A stretch of DNA of 64,000 nt. It comes from Dermabacter sp. p3-SID358 (lineage in GTDB: Bacteria > Actinomycetota > Actinomycetes > Actinomycetales > Dermabacteraceae). The number at the start of each line of letters is the position of its first letter. Within the stretch, counting starts at the first letter, position 1. The notes beneath the pieces are model-generated. The model ran no database searches. It had not been told where the DNA came from and saw nothing but the letters and a program-made list of their open reading frames with translations. The DNA lies in assembly GCF_025147465.1 (NCBI RefSeq), contig NZ_JALXOZ010000001.1, forward strand, positions 124,001 through 188,000, given 5' to 3'. Made by a program: the position numbers and the translations under genes. Below, piece after piece: positions 34,385-43,304 of this stretch.

Positions 34385-35095
34385 GTGACCTCTCGAAGCG
34401 TGTTGATTACAGGCGGCAACCGTGGCATCGGCTATGCGCTCGCCGAGCACTTTCTGTCTCTCGGCGACAAGGTCGCCGTGACGTCCAGGTCGGGCGCAGG
34501 GGGCCCCGAGGGCGCTCTGACGGTCAAAGCAGACGTCACCGATCCCGCATCGCTCGACGAAGCCTTCGCCGAGGTCGAAAAGGCGCACGGAAGCGTCGAG
34601 GTGCTTATCGCCAACGCTGGCATTACGGATGATCAGCTCATGCTCCGCATGAGCGACGACTCGTTCGACAACGTTGTCAATACGAATCTCAACGGCACGT
34701 TCCGAACGGTGAAGCGCGCGATCAAAGCCATGATGCGCAGCAAGAAGGGCCGCATCATTCTCCTCTCTTCCGTTGTGAGCCTGCTCGGCTCACCGGGCCA
34801 GGTGAACTACGCCTCATCAAAGGCCGGGCTCATTGGAATGGCGCGCTCGCTCACGCGGGAACTCGGCTCACGTGGCATTACAACAAACGTCATCGCTCCC
34901 GGGTATATCGAAACCGAAATGACGAGCCAGCTCGATGAGGACCGCAAGAAGCAGTATCTCTCTCAGATTCCAGCCGGACGCTTCGCCGCTCCGAGTGAGG
35001 TCGCCAAGGTAGCGGCATTTCTTGCGAGCGACGATGCCTCCTATATCTCCGGCGCCGTCATTCCTGTTGACGGTGGCCTTGGCATGGGACACTGA
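34385..35095 (+). CDS. fabG: 3-oxoacyl-ACP reductase (SDR family)
   Basis: Short-chain dehydrogenase that reduces 3-oxoacyl-ACP with NADPH in fatty-acid elongation. The 236-aa protein has the cofactor loop TGGNRGIG, the NAG motif (IANAGIT), catalytic Ser in LLSSVVSLLG, and the YASSK pair. The ending GAVIPVDGGLGMGH is the FabG hallmark. The start is GTG with AAAGGG five bases upstream. In mycobacteria fabG is followed by inhA; here no enoyl reductase follows, so which FAS system it serves is open. Confidence 0.9.
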   Translation: MTSRSVLITGGNRGIGYALAEHFLSLGDKVAVTSRSGAGGPEGALTVKADVTDPASLDEAFAEVEKAHGSVEVLIANAGITDDQLMLRMSDDSFDNVVNTNLNGTFRTVKRAIKAMMRSKKGRIILLSSVVSLLGSPGQVNYASSKAGLIGMARSLTRELGSRGITTNVIAPGYIETEMTSQLDEDRKKQYLSQIPAGRFAAPSEVAKVAAFLASDDASYISGAVIPVDGGLGMGH

Positions 35096-35162
35096 AATCA
35101 GCACGCCACGAGAACAGAAACTGACATCGAGCGCGCCTCAGGCGCAGAATGGGTGAAACCGC

Positions 35163-35687
35163 GTGAGTGACGAACCTCCTAGTCGCATTCTTCTTTTGAT
35201 GCGGCACGGAAAAGCAGAATCAGATGCCGCAAGCGATATGGAACGCGTGCTCACTGAAAGAGGGCATTTACAGGCACGGATCATCGGTGATTATCTTCGC
35301 GCTCAGGGGGTGCGACCGAGCTGCGCTCTCGTGTCTTCCGCGGCTCGCACACAGGAAACGTGGGCGGACGTTCACGGCTCTCTCGGCGAGATTGAATGCG
35401 AGGCGAGCATTCTCGACGAGCTTTACCACGGGGGAGTGCGAGAAGTCCTCGATCTCATCCGCGAGGTGGACGAGGCGTGCAAGGTTCTGCTCGTCGTCGG
35501 GCACGAACCGACCATGAGTCAACTCGCCGCGTATCTGAGCAATGATGATCGTTCGGATGCCGCTTCTCTCGCACAGGTGCGAATCGGTGTCCCAACCGGC
35601 TCGATGAGCGTCCTCACCTCGAGTGCAGACACGTGGAATGCCATCGCGGAGGAGGAACTCGATCTGTTAACCCTCGTGCGGGGTTAG
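35163..35687 (+). CDS. Histidine phosphatase family protein (SixA-like)
   Basis: A 174-aa phosphatase of the two-histidine superfamily. The phospho-accepting histidine is in LLMRHGKAE near the N-terminus, and the second catalytic histidine is in VVGHEPTM. The short length and the gap pattern match SixA, a phosphohistidine phosphatase, rather than phosphoglycerate mutases. The substrate is unknown. GTG 35163 is 67 bases after fabG. A perfect bidirectional terminator follows. Confidence 0.88.
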   Translation: MSDEPPSRILLLMRHGKAESDAASDMERVLTERGHLQARIIGDYLRAQGVRPSCALVSSAARTQETWADVHGSLGEIECEASILDELYHGGVREVLDLIREVDEACKVLLVVGHEPTMSQLAAYLSNDDRSDAASLAQVRIGVPTGSMSVLTSSADTWNAIAEEELDLLTLVRG

Positions 35688-35704
35688 CACGCGAGCTAGC
35701 CACA

Positions 35705-35738
35705 GGAAAAGAGGCGCCTCATGAGGCGCCTCTTTTCC
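35705..35738. terminator. Bidirectional intrinsic terminator
   Basis: GGAAAAGAGGCGCCT (35705-35719) and AGGCGCCTCTTTTCC (35724-35738) form a perfect 15-bp stem with loop CATG. The A-run on the left and T-run on the right let it end transcription from both the SixA-like gene and the convergent glgC. Confidence 0.93.
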
Positions 35739-35748
35739 TTCTCCTCAG

Positions 35749-36999
35749 TTAGTGCTGTGGCTCGATGATCGTGCCCTTTCCGATCACGGTGATTCCGGAA
35801 TCTGTCACCGTCCACCCGCGGGCGAGGTCTTCGTCGCGGTTAAGCCCGATCTGTGTGCGCGGTGGGATGTCGATGTCCTTGTCGATGATCGCGCGGTGAA
35901 TCTGGGAGTGACGGCCCACAGTCACGTTGTCCATGATGACGGAGTCGGAGATCGACGACCACGAGTGCAACTGCGCGCCCGGCCCGATCACCGAGTTTGA
36001 GATCTGTGCACCTGAGACCACCACGCCTGCCGAGACGATCGAATCGACCGCGGTGCCGACGCGACCCGGACCCGCATGCACAAACTTTGCGGGCGCGAGA
36101 GCGGAACGCGATTCCGTGAAGACTGGCCAGGCAGTGTTGTAGAGGTTGAAGATCGGATGGATCGAGATGAGATCCATGTGTGCTTCGTAGAAAGCGTCGA
36201 GCGTACCAACGTCTCGCCAGTAGTCTCGATCGCGATCGGTCGACCCGGGAACATCGTTGCGAATGAAGTCGTACACTCCCGCGTCATTGAGTTTCACGAA
36301 ATGGGGAACGATGTCGCCGCCCATGTCGTGGTTCGACTCTGCATCTTCAGCGTCTTTTGTCACGGCCTCGACGAGGGCGTCGGCGGTGAAAACATAGTTG
36401 CCCATCGAGGCGAGTACCGAGTGTGGATCGTCCGGCAGGCCCTGCGTTTCCTTCGGCTTCTCGACAAACTGCGCAATGCGAGTGGGATCTTCCGGATCGA
36501 CCTCGATCACGCCGAATTGATCCGATTGTTCGATGGGCTGGCGGATGGCGGCGACCGTGCACGAGCGACCCGATTCGATGTGCGCCTCGACCATCTGAGA
36601 AAAATCCATGCGATACACGTGATCAGCGCCGACGACGACGATGTAGTCAGGCTTTGAGTCACCGATGATGTTGAGGTTCTGATAGATCGCGTCGGCGCTT
36701 CCGAGGTACCAGTGCTTGCCCATGCGTTGCTGCGCCGGTACTGGGGCCACGTAGTTTCCGAGAAGTGAGCTCATGCGCCATGTCTTCGCAATGTGGGTAT
36801 CGAGTGAATGCGACTTGTACTGCGTGAGAACAACCACCTGAAGGTAGCCCGAGTTCACGATGTTCGAAAGCGCAAAATCAATGAGCCTGTACGAGCCGCC
36901 AAAAGGAACGGCGGGTTTTGCTCGATCGAGTGTGAGCGGCATGAGGCGCTTACCTTCACCGCCGGCAAGAACAATTGCAAGGACCTTCTTTGCGACCAT
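35749..36999 (-). CDS. glgC: Glucose-1-phosphate adenylyltransferase
   Basis: Makes ADP-glucose, the first committed step of glycogen synthesis. The 416-aa protein has [16 protein letters not shown] with the nucleotide-binding loop, the [15 protein letters not shown] block, [11 protein letters not shown], and EKPKET with the glucose-1-phosphate site lysine. A left-handed beta helix follows ([29 protein letters not shown]). ATG 36999 has no ribosome site but a TAGGAT box six bases upstream, so it is likely leaderless. It is divergent from glgA across 211 bp. Confidence 0.97.
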   Translation of the reverse strand: MVAKKVLAIVLAGGEGKRLMPLTLDRAKPAVPFGGSYRLIDFALSNIVNSGYLQVVVLTQYKSHSLDTHIAKTWRMSSLLGNYVAPVPAQQRMGKHWYLGSADAIYQNLNIIGDSKPDYIVVVGADHVYRMDFSQMVEAHIESGRSCTVAAIRQPIEQSDQFGVIEVDPEDPTRIAQFVEKPKETQGLPDDPHSVLASMGNYVFTADALVEAVTKDAEDAESNHDMGGDIVPHFVKLNDAGVYDFIRNDVPGSTDRDRDYWRDVGTLDAFYEAHMDLISIHPIFNLYNTAWPVFTESRSALAPAKFVHAGPGRVGTAVDSIVSAGVVVSGAQISNSVIGPGAQLHSWSSISDSVIMDNVTVGRHSQIHRAIIDKDIDIPPRTQIGLNRDEDLARGWTVTDSGITVIGKGTIIEPQH

Positions 37000-37210
37000 G
37001 CTTTTATCCTAATGCACAGTTAGCTGCATCACGTTAGCGTTTACTCCGTGCTCACCTCTCAGCCGCTCAGCTTTCAGTTCGCCGGAAGGCAGAGGTCACG
37101 AGAAGGCGAATCGATGTGACTATCATGACAGTGCGGTTGGTGCGCTCGAGAGCATTCGTTCGTCTCCCCGCTCACGAGAGCGTCTTTTCTACACAGAGAG
37201 GTAGCCCGGC
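37000..37210. promoter_or_regulatory. Divergent glgC/glgA promoter region
   Basis: On minus, TAGGAT (plus 37006-37011) lies six bases from the glgC ATG. Toward glgA, AGAGAGG (37195-37201) is a ribosome site nine bases before ATG 37211, so glgA has a leader. Its -10 box was not assigned with confidence. Nothing else was seen in the stretch. Confidence 0.5.
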
Positions 37211-38404
37211 ATGCGCGTAGACATCTTAACGAAGGAATATCCTCCGGCGATCTATGGAGGCGCTGGCGTACACGTCGACGAACTCAGCAAGGTGCTCCGC
37301 GGCCGCATCGATGTGCGCGTACGTTGCTTCGGCGAGGAACGCGACGAGCCTGGCGTTCAGGCCTACGGCGTTCCCGCGACCCTGACCGAAGCGAATTCCG
37401 CTCTTCAGACTTTTGGAGTCGACCTTGCCATCGCCGACGACTGCGCAGGCGCCGATCTCGTTCACTCTCACACGTGGTACGCCAACTTTGCGGGGTTCGC
37501 GGCGCAGCAGCTCCACTCGATTCCGCACGTGCTCTCCGCGCACTCACTCGAACCGCTTCGCCCGTGGAAAGCGGAGCAGCTCAAAGGCGGGTACAAACTC
37601 AGCTCGTTTGCAGAAAAGACCGCCTATGAGACAGCAGACGCTATCATAGCCGTGTCGGGAGGCATGCGCGAGGACATCTTGCGTTCCTACCCGAGCGTTG
37701 ACCCTTCACGCGTGTACGTCGTTCACAACGGCATCGATGTCAACGAGTGGCGGCCGAACGCGGCGACCGATGTTCATGACCGCTACGGTATTGACCCGCA
37801 AGCCCCGACCGTGATCTTCGTTGGGCGTATCACCCGCCAAAAAGGCCTGCCCTTTCTTCTGCGAGCCCTGCGTACTCTCGAAAAGGGAGTCCAAGTAGTT
37901 CTGTGTGCAGGAGCTCCCGACACCCCCGAAATTGCTTCCGAGGTGGCACAGCTCGTTGCCGATCTCAAGGCTGAACGTGAAGGAGTATTCCTCATCTCCG
38001 AGATGCTCCCTCGGCACGAACTCACGCAGCTGCTCTCACACGCGACGACGTTCGTATGCCCCTCGGTTTACGAGCCACTTGGCATCGTCAACCTCGAAGC
38101 AATGGCATGCGGCATCCCGGTGGTCGGTACCGCGACCGGAGGTATTCCCGAAGTGATTGTCGATGGAGAAACGGGAATCCTCGTGCCGATCGACCAGGTT
38201 CAAGACGGCACCGGACGCCCCGTCAACCCCGACAAGTTCGTAGGCGACCTCTCCGATGCACTCAACGAGATGATCGCTAACCCTGAGCGCGCGCGAGCGT
38301 GGGGCAAGGCCGCGCAACAGCGTGCGCAAGAGCGCTTCTCGTGGGAATCGATCGCCGACCGCACGCTTGAGGTTTACGAAGCCGTGCTTCGCGGCGATGC
38401 GTAG
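37211..38404 (+). CDS. glgA: GT4 glycogen synthase / maltose-1-phosphate synthase
   Basis: A 397-aa glycosyltransferase of family GT4, the actinobacterial GlgA/GlgM type. The mycobacterial homologue uses ADP-glucose and glucose 1-phosphate to make maltose 1-phosphate for the GlgE pathway. The N-terminal block is DILTKEYPPAIYGGAGVHV. FVGRITRQKGLPFLLRAL and PSVYEPLGIVNLEAMACGIPVVGTATGGIPE contain the nucleotide-sugar-binding EX7E motif. GlgC next door supplies ADP-glucose. Its last 31 bases overlap the convergent gene at 38374. No glgE or glgB is in the window. Confidence 0.93.
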   Translation: MRVDILTKEYPPAIYGGAGVHVDELSKVLRGRIDVRVRCFGEERDEPGVQAYGVPATLTEANSALQTFGVDLAIADDCAGADLVHSHTWYANFAGFAAQQLHSIPHVLSAHSLEPLRPWKAEQLKGGYKLSSFAEKTAYETADAIIAVSGGMREDILRSYPSVDPSRVYVVHNGIDVNEWRPNAATDVHDRYGIDPQAPTVIFVGRITRQKGLPFLLRALRTLEKGVQVVLCAGAPDTPEIASEVAQLVADLKAEREGVFLISEMLPRHELTQLLSHATTFVCPSVYEPLGIVNLEAMACGIPVVGTATGGIPEVIVDGETGILVPIDQVQDGTGRPVNPDKFVGDLSDALNEMIANPERARAWGKAAQQRAQERFSWESIADRTLEVYEAVLRGDA

Positions 38405-39162
38405 CTGAGCGTTTGCGCGAGCACGTCTCGCCCTTCGCGCGCCAGGAATCGCAGCTCTGCGAGAGCGTAGCGCGCACCCATCTCACTCGATTCTGCGGCC
38501 TGCTCTATGCCCGCTTCCGCAAGGGAGACCACGCGGCCCGCGATCCTTGCCGCGTGGATGTGAGTTTGGGGCATGCCACGCGGTGGCTCGACAAGCACCC
38601 ACCCGCGTGGAAGAGAATCCGGGCGAACGGGCTCTTCGGGAACGAGATCGTAGTCGAGGAGCCTTTCGTGGGTTCCCGAGAGCGCGCGATAAAGACGCTC
38701 GCGCGCGTGCGCTGCCTCGGAAGCCAGAACGTGGATCGGGGTGCCGTGGACGTTCGTTTTCGAAATGTCGAGTACCGTATCCCCCTCGTGACGCGGCGGA
38801 TCCACCGTGAGCAGATGACGGGCATGGACACCGTCGCTTACCGTGAGTGCCTGGCCTCCCGCGAGCGCGGCCATGACGGCATGGGGACCGCCCACGAGGC
38901 CAGCGATCCTCCCCGGTTCAGGAAGGACGAGTGTGAGTGCGGGAGAGTGAATCGCGCGCAACTCAAGTAACCACGCGAGCGTATCGAAGTGTGCGCCCCC
39001 GAAGGCGCCTCCTTCCGCATCAAGGTGGTCGGCGGCCTCCTCGAGCGAAATGTCGCGGCGCAGCGCCGCTCCGGCAAAAAGTGCAAGTGCACCGAGGTAG
39101 GGAGCCGGTATGAGGTCTCTGAGAGAGGAGGGGGCGTGAGATGTGGCGGCGATGATCCTCAT
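38374..39162 (-). CDS. Conserved hypothetical protein coupled to RNB nuclease
   Basis: A 262-aa soluble protein not recognised. The chain is rich in Ala and Leu with His scattered through it. The first half has a helix-rich segment (ALALFAGAALRR, LDAEGGAFGGAHFDTLAWLLELR), then a Gly/Ala-rich part (PGRIAGLVGGPHAVMAALAGG). The second half has strand-like pieces (GWVLVEPPRGMPQTHIHAARIAGRVVSLAEAG). No catalytic motif is apparent. ATG 39162 overlaps the RNB nuclease stop by 4 nt, so the two are co-translated. Its 3' end overlaps glgA tail to tail by 31 bases. Confidence 0.75.
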   Translation of the reverse strand: MRIIAATSHAPSSLRDLIPAPYLGALALFAGAALRRDISLEEAADHLDAEGGAFGGAHFDTLAWLLELRAIHSPALTLVLPEPGRIAGLVGGPHAVMAALAGGQALTVSDGVHARHLLTVDPPRHEGDTVLDISKTNVHGTPIHVLASEAAHARERLYRALSGTHERLLDYDLVPEEPVRPDSLPRGWVLVEPPRGMPQTHIHAARIAGRVVSLAEAGIEQAAESSEMGARYALAELRFLAREGRDVLAQTLSYASPRSTAS

Positions 39163-40691
39163 CCAGGCGTCGGCCCCTCGGCACCGCCCGCGCCGCCCTC
39201 GCGCTCCACACTCACGACGGAAAATTCCGCCCAGTTCTTCACCTCATCCACACGCTCGAGCCGGGCGGTCACGCGAGTGCCGATTGGCAAACGTGCACCG
39301 TCGATCCATCGTGCAACGGGCGGGTCGCTGAACTGCACCTCGATGCGGTCCGGGCGCGCGTTCGAAGGGTTCGAGCCACCGTCAGTTTCTGGGCGGAAGT
39401 CGAGCACGGTGCCGTCGAATTCGTTTCCTACGAGGCCGGAGAGCACCCCGATCTCGGCGATCTCACGCGCTTTCTTCTCCACCATCGCGTTGCGTTGCTG
39501 TGCAGCCTGCATAAGCGCGGGGAGTTCGGGGAGGGCTGCGCGAATACGGTCGTCGAGTGGCACACCACCGATGAGGCTGTGACATACGTGGAGAACAAAA
39601 CGGTCGACTAGCCTGCGCAGGGGTGCGGTTGTATGCGCATACGGGGCCGCGATCGCTGACTGTTCGAGGACATCGGGGAGGGTGCCGTCGAAAGCTTCGT
39701 AGCCCGCTCCCCGGAAAAGCGACGTAGCTTGGTCGAGAAGGGCCAGGTGGCGACCTTTTCGCCAATCGAGCGTGCGCAGAAACTCGCCGTAGGGGAGATC
39801 CTTCGGCCACGGTTCTTTGAGGGCCGCGGCTTGGGCGCGGAAACGATCGATCGCCGCGGGTGCCGCGGGCGGCATCGTGCGGAGAATTCCGAGCTTACCC
39901 TCAATCATGATCTTTGCCGCCGCCATGCCCGTCATGAGGGATATTTGCGCGTTGTGCTCCTCGATTGGTTCGGGTAGGCGCCACTGGAGGTGCACGGTGC
40001 CCTCATCGGTCACGACCTCCTGCTCGGGGGAGTTGAGCGAAGCGCCGCCACGTTCAATCTCGAGTGCCGCTCGCTTTTCCCCCACCTCGACGAGGAGTTG
40101 CATAACCTCACCTGCCTCTCCTTGCTCGAGTGCGCGCTGGACCTCGGTGTAGGCAAGTTTTTCGCGGTTGCGCACGAGCGCGCGCGTGAGATTGACGTGC
40201 GTGACGCTCGCTCGCTCATCAAGCGTGAAGTCCCACACGAAGGCGGGAGTGTCCTTATTCGGGAGCAGCGAGGCCTCGTTCTCGGAGAGCACCACGGGGT
40301 GGAGAGGGATTCGTCGATCGGGGAGGTAGAGTGTGAGACCTCGCTTGCGCGTTTCAGCGTCGAGTGCATTTTCAGGCTCGACAAAGAGGGGGACGTCTGC
40401 GATTGCGTAGCGCACACGGTATCCCTCGCCCTCGCGCTGGATGTGGAGCGCCTGGTCGAGATCGGTCGAGCTTTCCGGATCGAGGGTGACAAACTCAATC
40501 GCAGTCAGGTCCTCGTGCTCCGATGTGTGCTCACGCCACGTGCGTGCGGCGTGCTCGGCTTCCTTGAGTGCCGCTTCGGGGTAGTCAGCGTCGACACCGG
40601 ACTTTTCTAGTGCCTCATCGATCCGTGCCGCGAGTGTGTCGAGGGGCGCTTTTTGGCGATCGCGGGGCATTGAGAGGCGTTGTACGGGCAC
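39159..40691 (-). CDS. RNB domain-containing ribonuclease (RNase II/R family)
   Basis: A 3'-5' exoribonuclease of 510 aa. The RNB catalytic signature is ESSTDLDQALHIQREGEGYRVRYAIADVPLFV, with the metal-binding aspartates, and the second conserved segment is APLRRLVDRFV. Compared with RNase II or R it lacks the N-terminal cold-shock domains and has only a remnant S1-like C-terminus, as in the compact actinobacterial form. The start is GTG 40691, with AGGAG six bases upstream. It may cooperate with the Ski2-like helicase in RNA decay, but this is inference. Confidence 0.9.
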   Translation of the reverse strand: MPVQRLSMPRDRQKAPLDTLAARIDEALEKSGVDADYPEAALKEAEHAARTWREHTSEHEDLTAIEFVTLDPESSTDLDQALHIQREGEGYRVRYAIADVPLFVEPENALDAETRKRGLTLYLPDRRIPLHPVVLSENEASLLPNKDTPAFVWDFTLDERASVTHVNLTRALVRNREKLAYTEVQRALEQGEAGEVMQLLVEVGEKRAALEIERGGASLNSPEQEVVTDEGTVHLQWRLPEPIEEHNAQISLMTGMAAAKIMIEGKLGILRTMPPAAPAAIDRFRAQAAALKEPWPKDLPYGEFLRTLDWRKGRHLALLDQATSLFRGAGYEAFDGTLPDVLEQSAIAAPYAHTTAPLRRLVDRFVLHVCHSLIGGVPLDDRIRAALPELPALMQAAQQRNAMVEKKAREIAEIGVLSGLVGNEFDGTVLDFRPETDGGSNPSNARPDRIEVQFSDPPVARWIDGARLPIGTRVTARLERVDEVKNWAEFSVVSVEREGGAGGAEGPTPG

Positions 40692-40745
40692 AGCTCACTC
40701 CTAGTGAATAGCGGTCCGGTTTAGTGTAGTGAGCGCTTACTGCCG

Positions 40746-40757
40746 TAGGCTGGAGGC
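40746..40757 (+). promoter_or_regulatory. -10 box of leaderless promoter for ABC ATPase
   Basis: TAGGCT (40746-40751) is followed by GGAGGC and ATG at 40758. The GGAGG would be too close to the ATG for normal ribosome binding, which favours a leaderless start at the A of ATG. Confidence 0.6.
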
Positions 40758-41552
40758 ATGGTTGCTGTGTGCTCGTTGAGCGATGTTGTTGTGCGCCGTG
40801 GCGCGAAGACTCTTCTTGATCATGTTGACTTCTGCGCGCGCGAGGGGGAGCGGTGGGTGATTCTCGGGCCGAACGGCGCGGGAAAGTCCACACTCATTCG
40901 CCTTCTTGCGTCGCGCCTTCACCCCACGAGCGGGAGCGTGCATATTCTCGAGCAAAAGCTTGGGCGCGTGGACGTTTTCGAGTTGCGCCCGCTCATCGGT
41001 CTTTCAAGCCAGGAGCTCGCGGAGACCGTTCCTCCGCAGGAAAGGTGCCTTGATGTCGTCATGACGGCGGGCTATGCGCTCGTGGGCCGGTGGCGCGAAG
41101 GTTACGAGGCGGAAGATGAGCAGCGCGCACGGATGTTGCTCAGCGCATTCGGTGTCGCTCAGATAGCTGAGCGTACTTTCGGTTCGCTTTCCACGGGGGA
41201 GAAGAAGCGCGTGCTTTCGGCGCGCGCCCTCATGACTGACCCGGAGCTGCTCCTTCTCGACGAGCCTGCCTCGGGCCTCGACGTGGGTGGTCGCGAGGAG
41301 CTCGTGCGCTCGCTCGGCACTCTCGCGAAGGATCCAGCGACCCCCGTGACGGTCATGGTGACTCATCACCTCGAGGAGATCCCTACGGGATTCACACATG
41401 CCCTTCTTTTGCGTGAGGGACGAGTCGTGGCCTCGGGCCCGATCTCCGAAACCCTCACCTCGCAGAACCTCACCCGCACGTTTGGCCTCCCGCTTGCCCT
41501 CGACGAGCGTGGCGGGCGGTTCTTCGCGACGGCTGTTCCGCTTTCGCAATGA
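40758..41552 (+). CDS. ABC transporter ATP-binding protein (iron/heme-like)
   Basis: A 264-aa ATPase subunit with Walker A GPNGAGKST, signature LSTGEKKRV, Walker B LLLLDEP and a switch histidine in VTHHLEEI. The Q-loop is in IGLSSQELAE. The single-domain, YlmA/ModF-like arrangement resembles ABC ATPases encoded without a membrane partner. No permease or binding protein is adjacent. It instead overlaps a SpoU RNA methyltransferase gene by ATGA. It may pair with a permease elsewhere or act as a soluble ATPase. Confidence 0.92.
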   Translation: MVAVCSLSDVVVRRGAKTLLDHVDFCAREGERWVILGPNGAGKSTLIRLLASRLHPTSGSVHILEQKLGRVDVFELRPLIGLSSQELAETVPPQERCLDVVMTAGYALVGRWREGYEAEDEQRARMLLSAFGVAQIAERTFGSLSTGEKKRVLSARALMTDPELLLLDEPASGLDVGGREELVRSLGTLAKDPATPVTVMVTHHLEEIPTGFTHALLLREGRVVASGPISETLTSQNLTRTFGLPLALDERGGRFFATAVPLSQ

Positions 41553-42370
41553 CCCTTATTTCCATGAGCGCGCACGCGGATCACCCGCTGCTCGCCGATT
41601 ACGTCTCAATGACCGACGTCAAGTTGCGCTCGAGCCTTGAAGTCGAGCGCGGTTTATTCATGGCAGAGAGTTACAACGTGATCGAACGCGCCCTCGGGGC
41701 CGGTGCACAGCCGCGCTCATTCATGATGAGCGAGAAGTGGCTCGAGAAGTTCTCGCCTCTTTTCTCCGGCTTCCCGGATGTGCCCGTTTTCGTCGGCACC
41801 GAGAGCGAGCTTGAGTCGACGACGGGCTTTCACGTGCACCGCGGGGCGCTCGCCTCGATGCAGCGGCCGGTGGAACGCTCCGTTGGGTCGGTCCTTGAAG
41901 GCGCGCGGACCGTGGCAGTTCTCGAGAACATCGTGGACCATACGAACGTGGGTGCCATGTTCCGCAGCGCGGCCGCACTCGGCGTGGACGCGGTTCTCGT
42001 GACGCCCTCGGCTGCGGATCCCCTGTATAGACGCGCGATTCGCGTATCGATGGGTACTGTTTTCCAGGTGCCGTGGGCGCGACTCGATTCGTGGCCGCGC
42101 GGGGGAGTGGAGACTCTCCGTGCGCATGGTTTCGACACGCTCGCCCTTGCGCTTACGGAAGATTCCCGCCCGCTCCACGAGGTCGATCTTTCTGCCTTGC
42201 GCAAGGTTGCTTTCGTGCTTGGAACTGAGGGGCACGGACTTACTGAACGAACGCTTCGCGCCGTTGATGAGAGCGTGATTATCCCCATGAGTGGAGGAGT
42301 CGACTCGCTTAACGTGGCCGCGGCGAGCGCGGTCGTGTTTTGGCAGCGCGAGGCGTGCATGCGCGCGTGA
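41549..42370 (+). CDS. TrmH/SpoU family RNA 2'-O-methyltransferase
   Basis: A 273-aa SPOUT methyltransferase. An N-terminal L30e-like substrate-binding domain (residues about 15-105: LEVERGLFMAESYNVIERAL) precedes the catalytic knot. The three SpoU motifs are present: ENIVDHTNVGAMFRSAAALGVDAVLV, FVLGTEGHGLTE and IPMSGGVDSLNVAAASAV. Substrate could be 23S rRNA or tRNA; the sequence does not decide. It overlaps the ABC ATPase by 4 nt. No terminator was recognised in the 113 bases before the SOS box. Confidence 0.92.
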   Translation: MTLISMSAHADHPLLADYVSMTDVKLRSSLEVERGLFMAESYNVIERALGAGAQPRSFMMSEKWLEKFSPLFSGFPDVPVFVGTESELESTTGFHVHRGALASMQRPVERSVGSVLEGARTVAVLENIVDHTNVGAMFRSAAALGVDAVLVTPSAADPLYRRAIRVSMGTVFQVPWARLDSWPRGGVETLRAHGFDTLALALTEDSRPLHEVDLSALRKVAFVLGTEGHGLTERTLRAVDESVIIPMSGGVDSLNVAAASAVVFWQREACMRA

Positions 42371-42483
42371 AGCGCACGCGAGTTTAAATGTCTCACCCCC
42401 TCCCATAATGGGAACGAGTGTTCGATTACGGGGTGAGTGAACCATGAAGCACTCTTGATTTGGCCCTTTCTTCACCCTACGAT

Positions 42484-42499
42484 TCGAACATGTGTTCTA
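42484..42499 (+). promoter_or_regulatory. LexA-type SOS box
   Basis: TCGAAC-ATGT-GTTCTA matches the Gram-positive LexA consensus TCGAACnnnnGTTCGA with one mismatch. TAGTTT (42498-42503), a likely -10 box, overlaps its right end, so bound LexA would block the promoter. It is 25 bases before the imuA' ATG. Confidence 0.85.
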
Positions 42500-42524
42500 G
42501 TTTGTGGAGTGGGAAGGAAGGTCG

Positions 42525-43304
42525 ATGTCCGCACAGACTTCATCGGCACCGCGCATTGCGGCGGATCCGCAGCGCCTCGCGCTCGCACATTCCATCCTCG
42601 GGGAAGCGGAGGCGAAAACCCAGCGTGAGCGCGGCCCTCGGCACGCGGAGTGGCCAGGGCGCAGCGGGCGGCAGTTCGCGGTTCCTCGGGCGCTCGAGTC
42701 GCTTATATCGGGAGGAGTTCGTGCGGGTAGCAGCATTGAAGTCTCGGGGCCGTGCGAAACATCGCTTGCCCTTGCGTTTGCGGCAGCGGCCATGGGGGAG
42801 GAGTCCTGGTGTGCTCTCGTGGGCATGCCGCACGTGGGGCTCGCCGCGTGCGCGGATATCGGTGTGGATCCGCGGCGCACGGCCCTTGTGCCTGCCCCCG
42901 GAGCGCAGCTCTCGCCCGTGCTCTCCGCACTTATCGACGGGATCGATGTGATCGTTCTCGGCGCGGATCTTGACCTCACGCCGGCGCAGTGGCGGGCGGC
43001 AGAAAATCGTGCACGCACACAGGGAACGCTTCTCATACGCGTGGGGAAGGCGCGCTGCGATCTCACCGTGCGTTCTTCCGCCTCACGCTGGATGGGGCTC
43101 GCGCGGGGCTCGGGAAGACTCAGGTTCCGAAGCGCCCACGTGTCGGCGTGCGGGCGGGGCATTGCGGGGGCTGGCTCGGCTGTGGGAGTTCGGGTTCCGA
43201 CGCCTGCCGGGGCACTCGCGAGCGCACCGCGCACAGCCGCTTCCACCCCGCACACGGGCGAAGCGCGTGCAATGTTCACACTCGTGAAATCGGGGGAGCA
43301 ATGA
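42525..43304 (+). CDS. imuA': Mutasome accessory protein ImuA'
   Basis: First gene of the SOS mutagenesis cassette. The 259-aa protein is a diverged RecA-like protein that in mycobacteria is needed with ImuB for DnaE2-dependent translesion synthesis. The recognisable segment is VPRALESLISGGVRAGSSIEVSGPCETSLALAFAAAAMG, which replaces a RecA Walker A with no GKT. VIVLGADLDLTPAQWRAAENRAR and GTLLIRVGKARCDLTVR follow. ATG 42525 is preceded by GGAAGGAAGG. The stop overlaps imuB as ATGA. Control by the LexA-type box just upstream is likely. Confidence 0.88.
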   Translation: MSAQTSSAPRIAADPQRLALAHSILGEAEAKTQRERGPRHAEWPGRSGRQFAVPRALESLISGGVRAGSSIEVSGPCETSLALAFAAAAMGEESWCALVGMPHVGLAACADIGVDPRRTALVPAPGAQLSPVLSALIDGIDVIVLGADLDLTPAQWRAAENRARTQGTLLIRVGKARCDLTVRSSASRWMGLARGSGRLRFRSAHVSACGRGIAGAGSAVGVRVPTPAGALASAPRTAASTPHTGEARAMFTLVKSGEQ

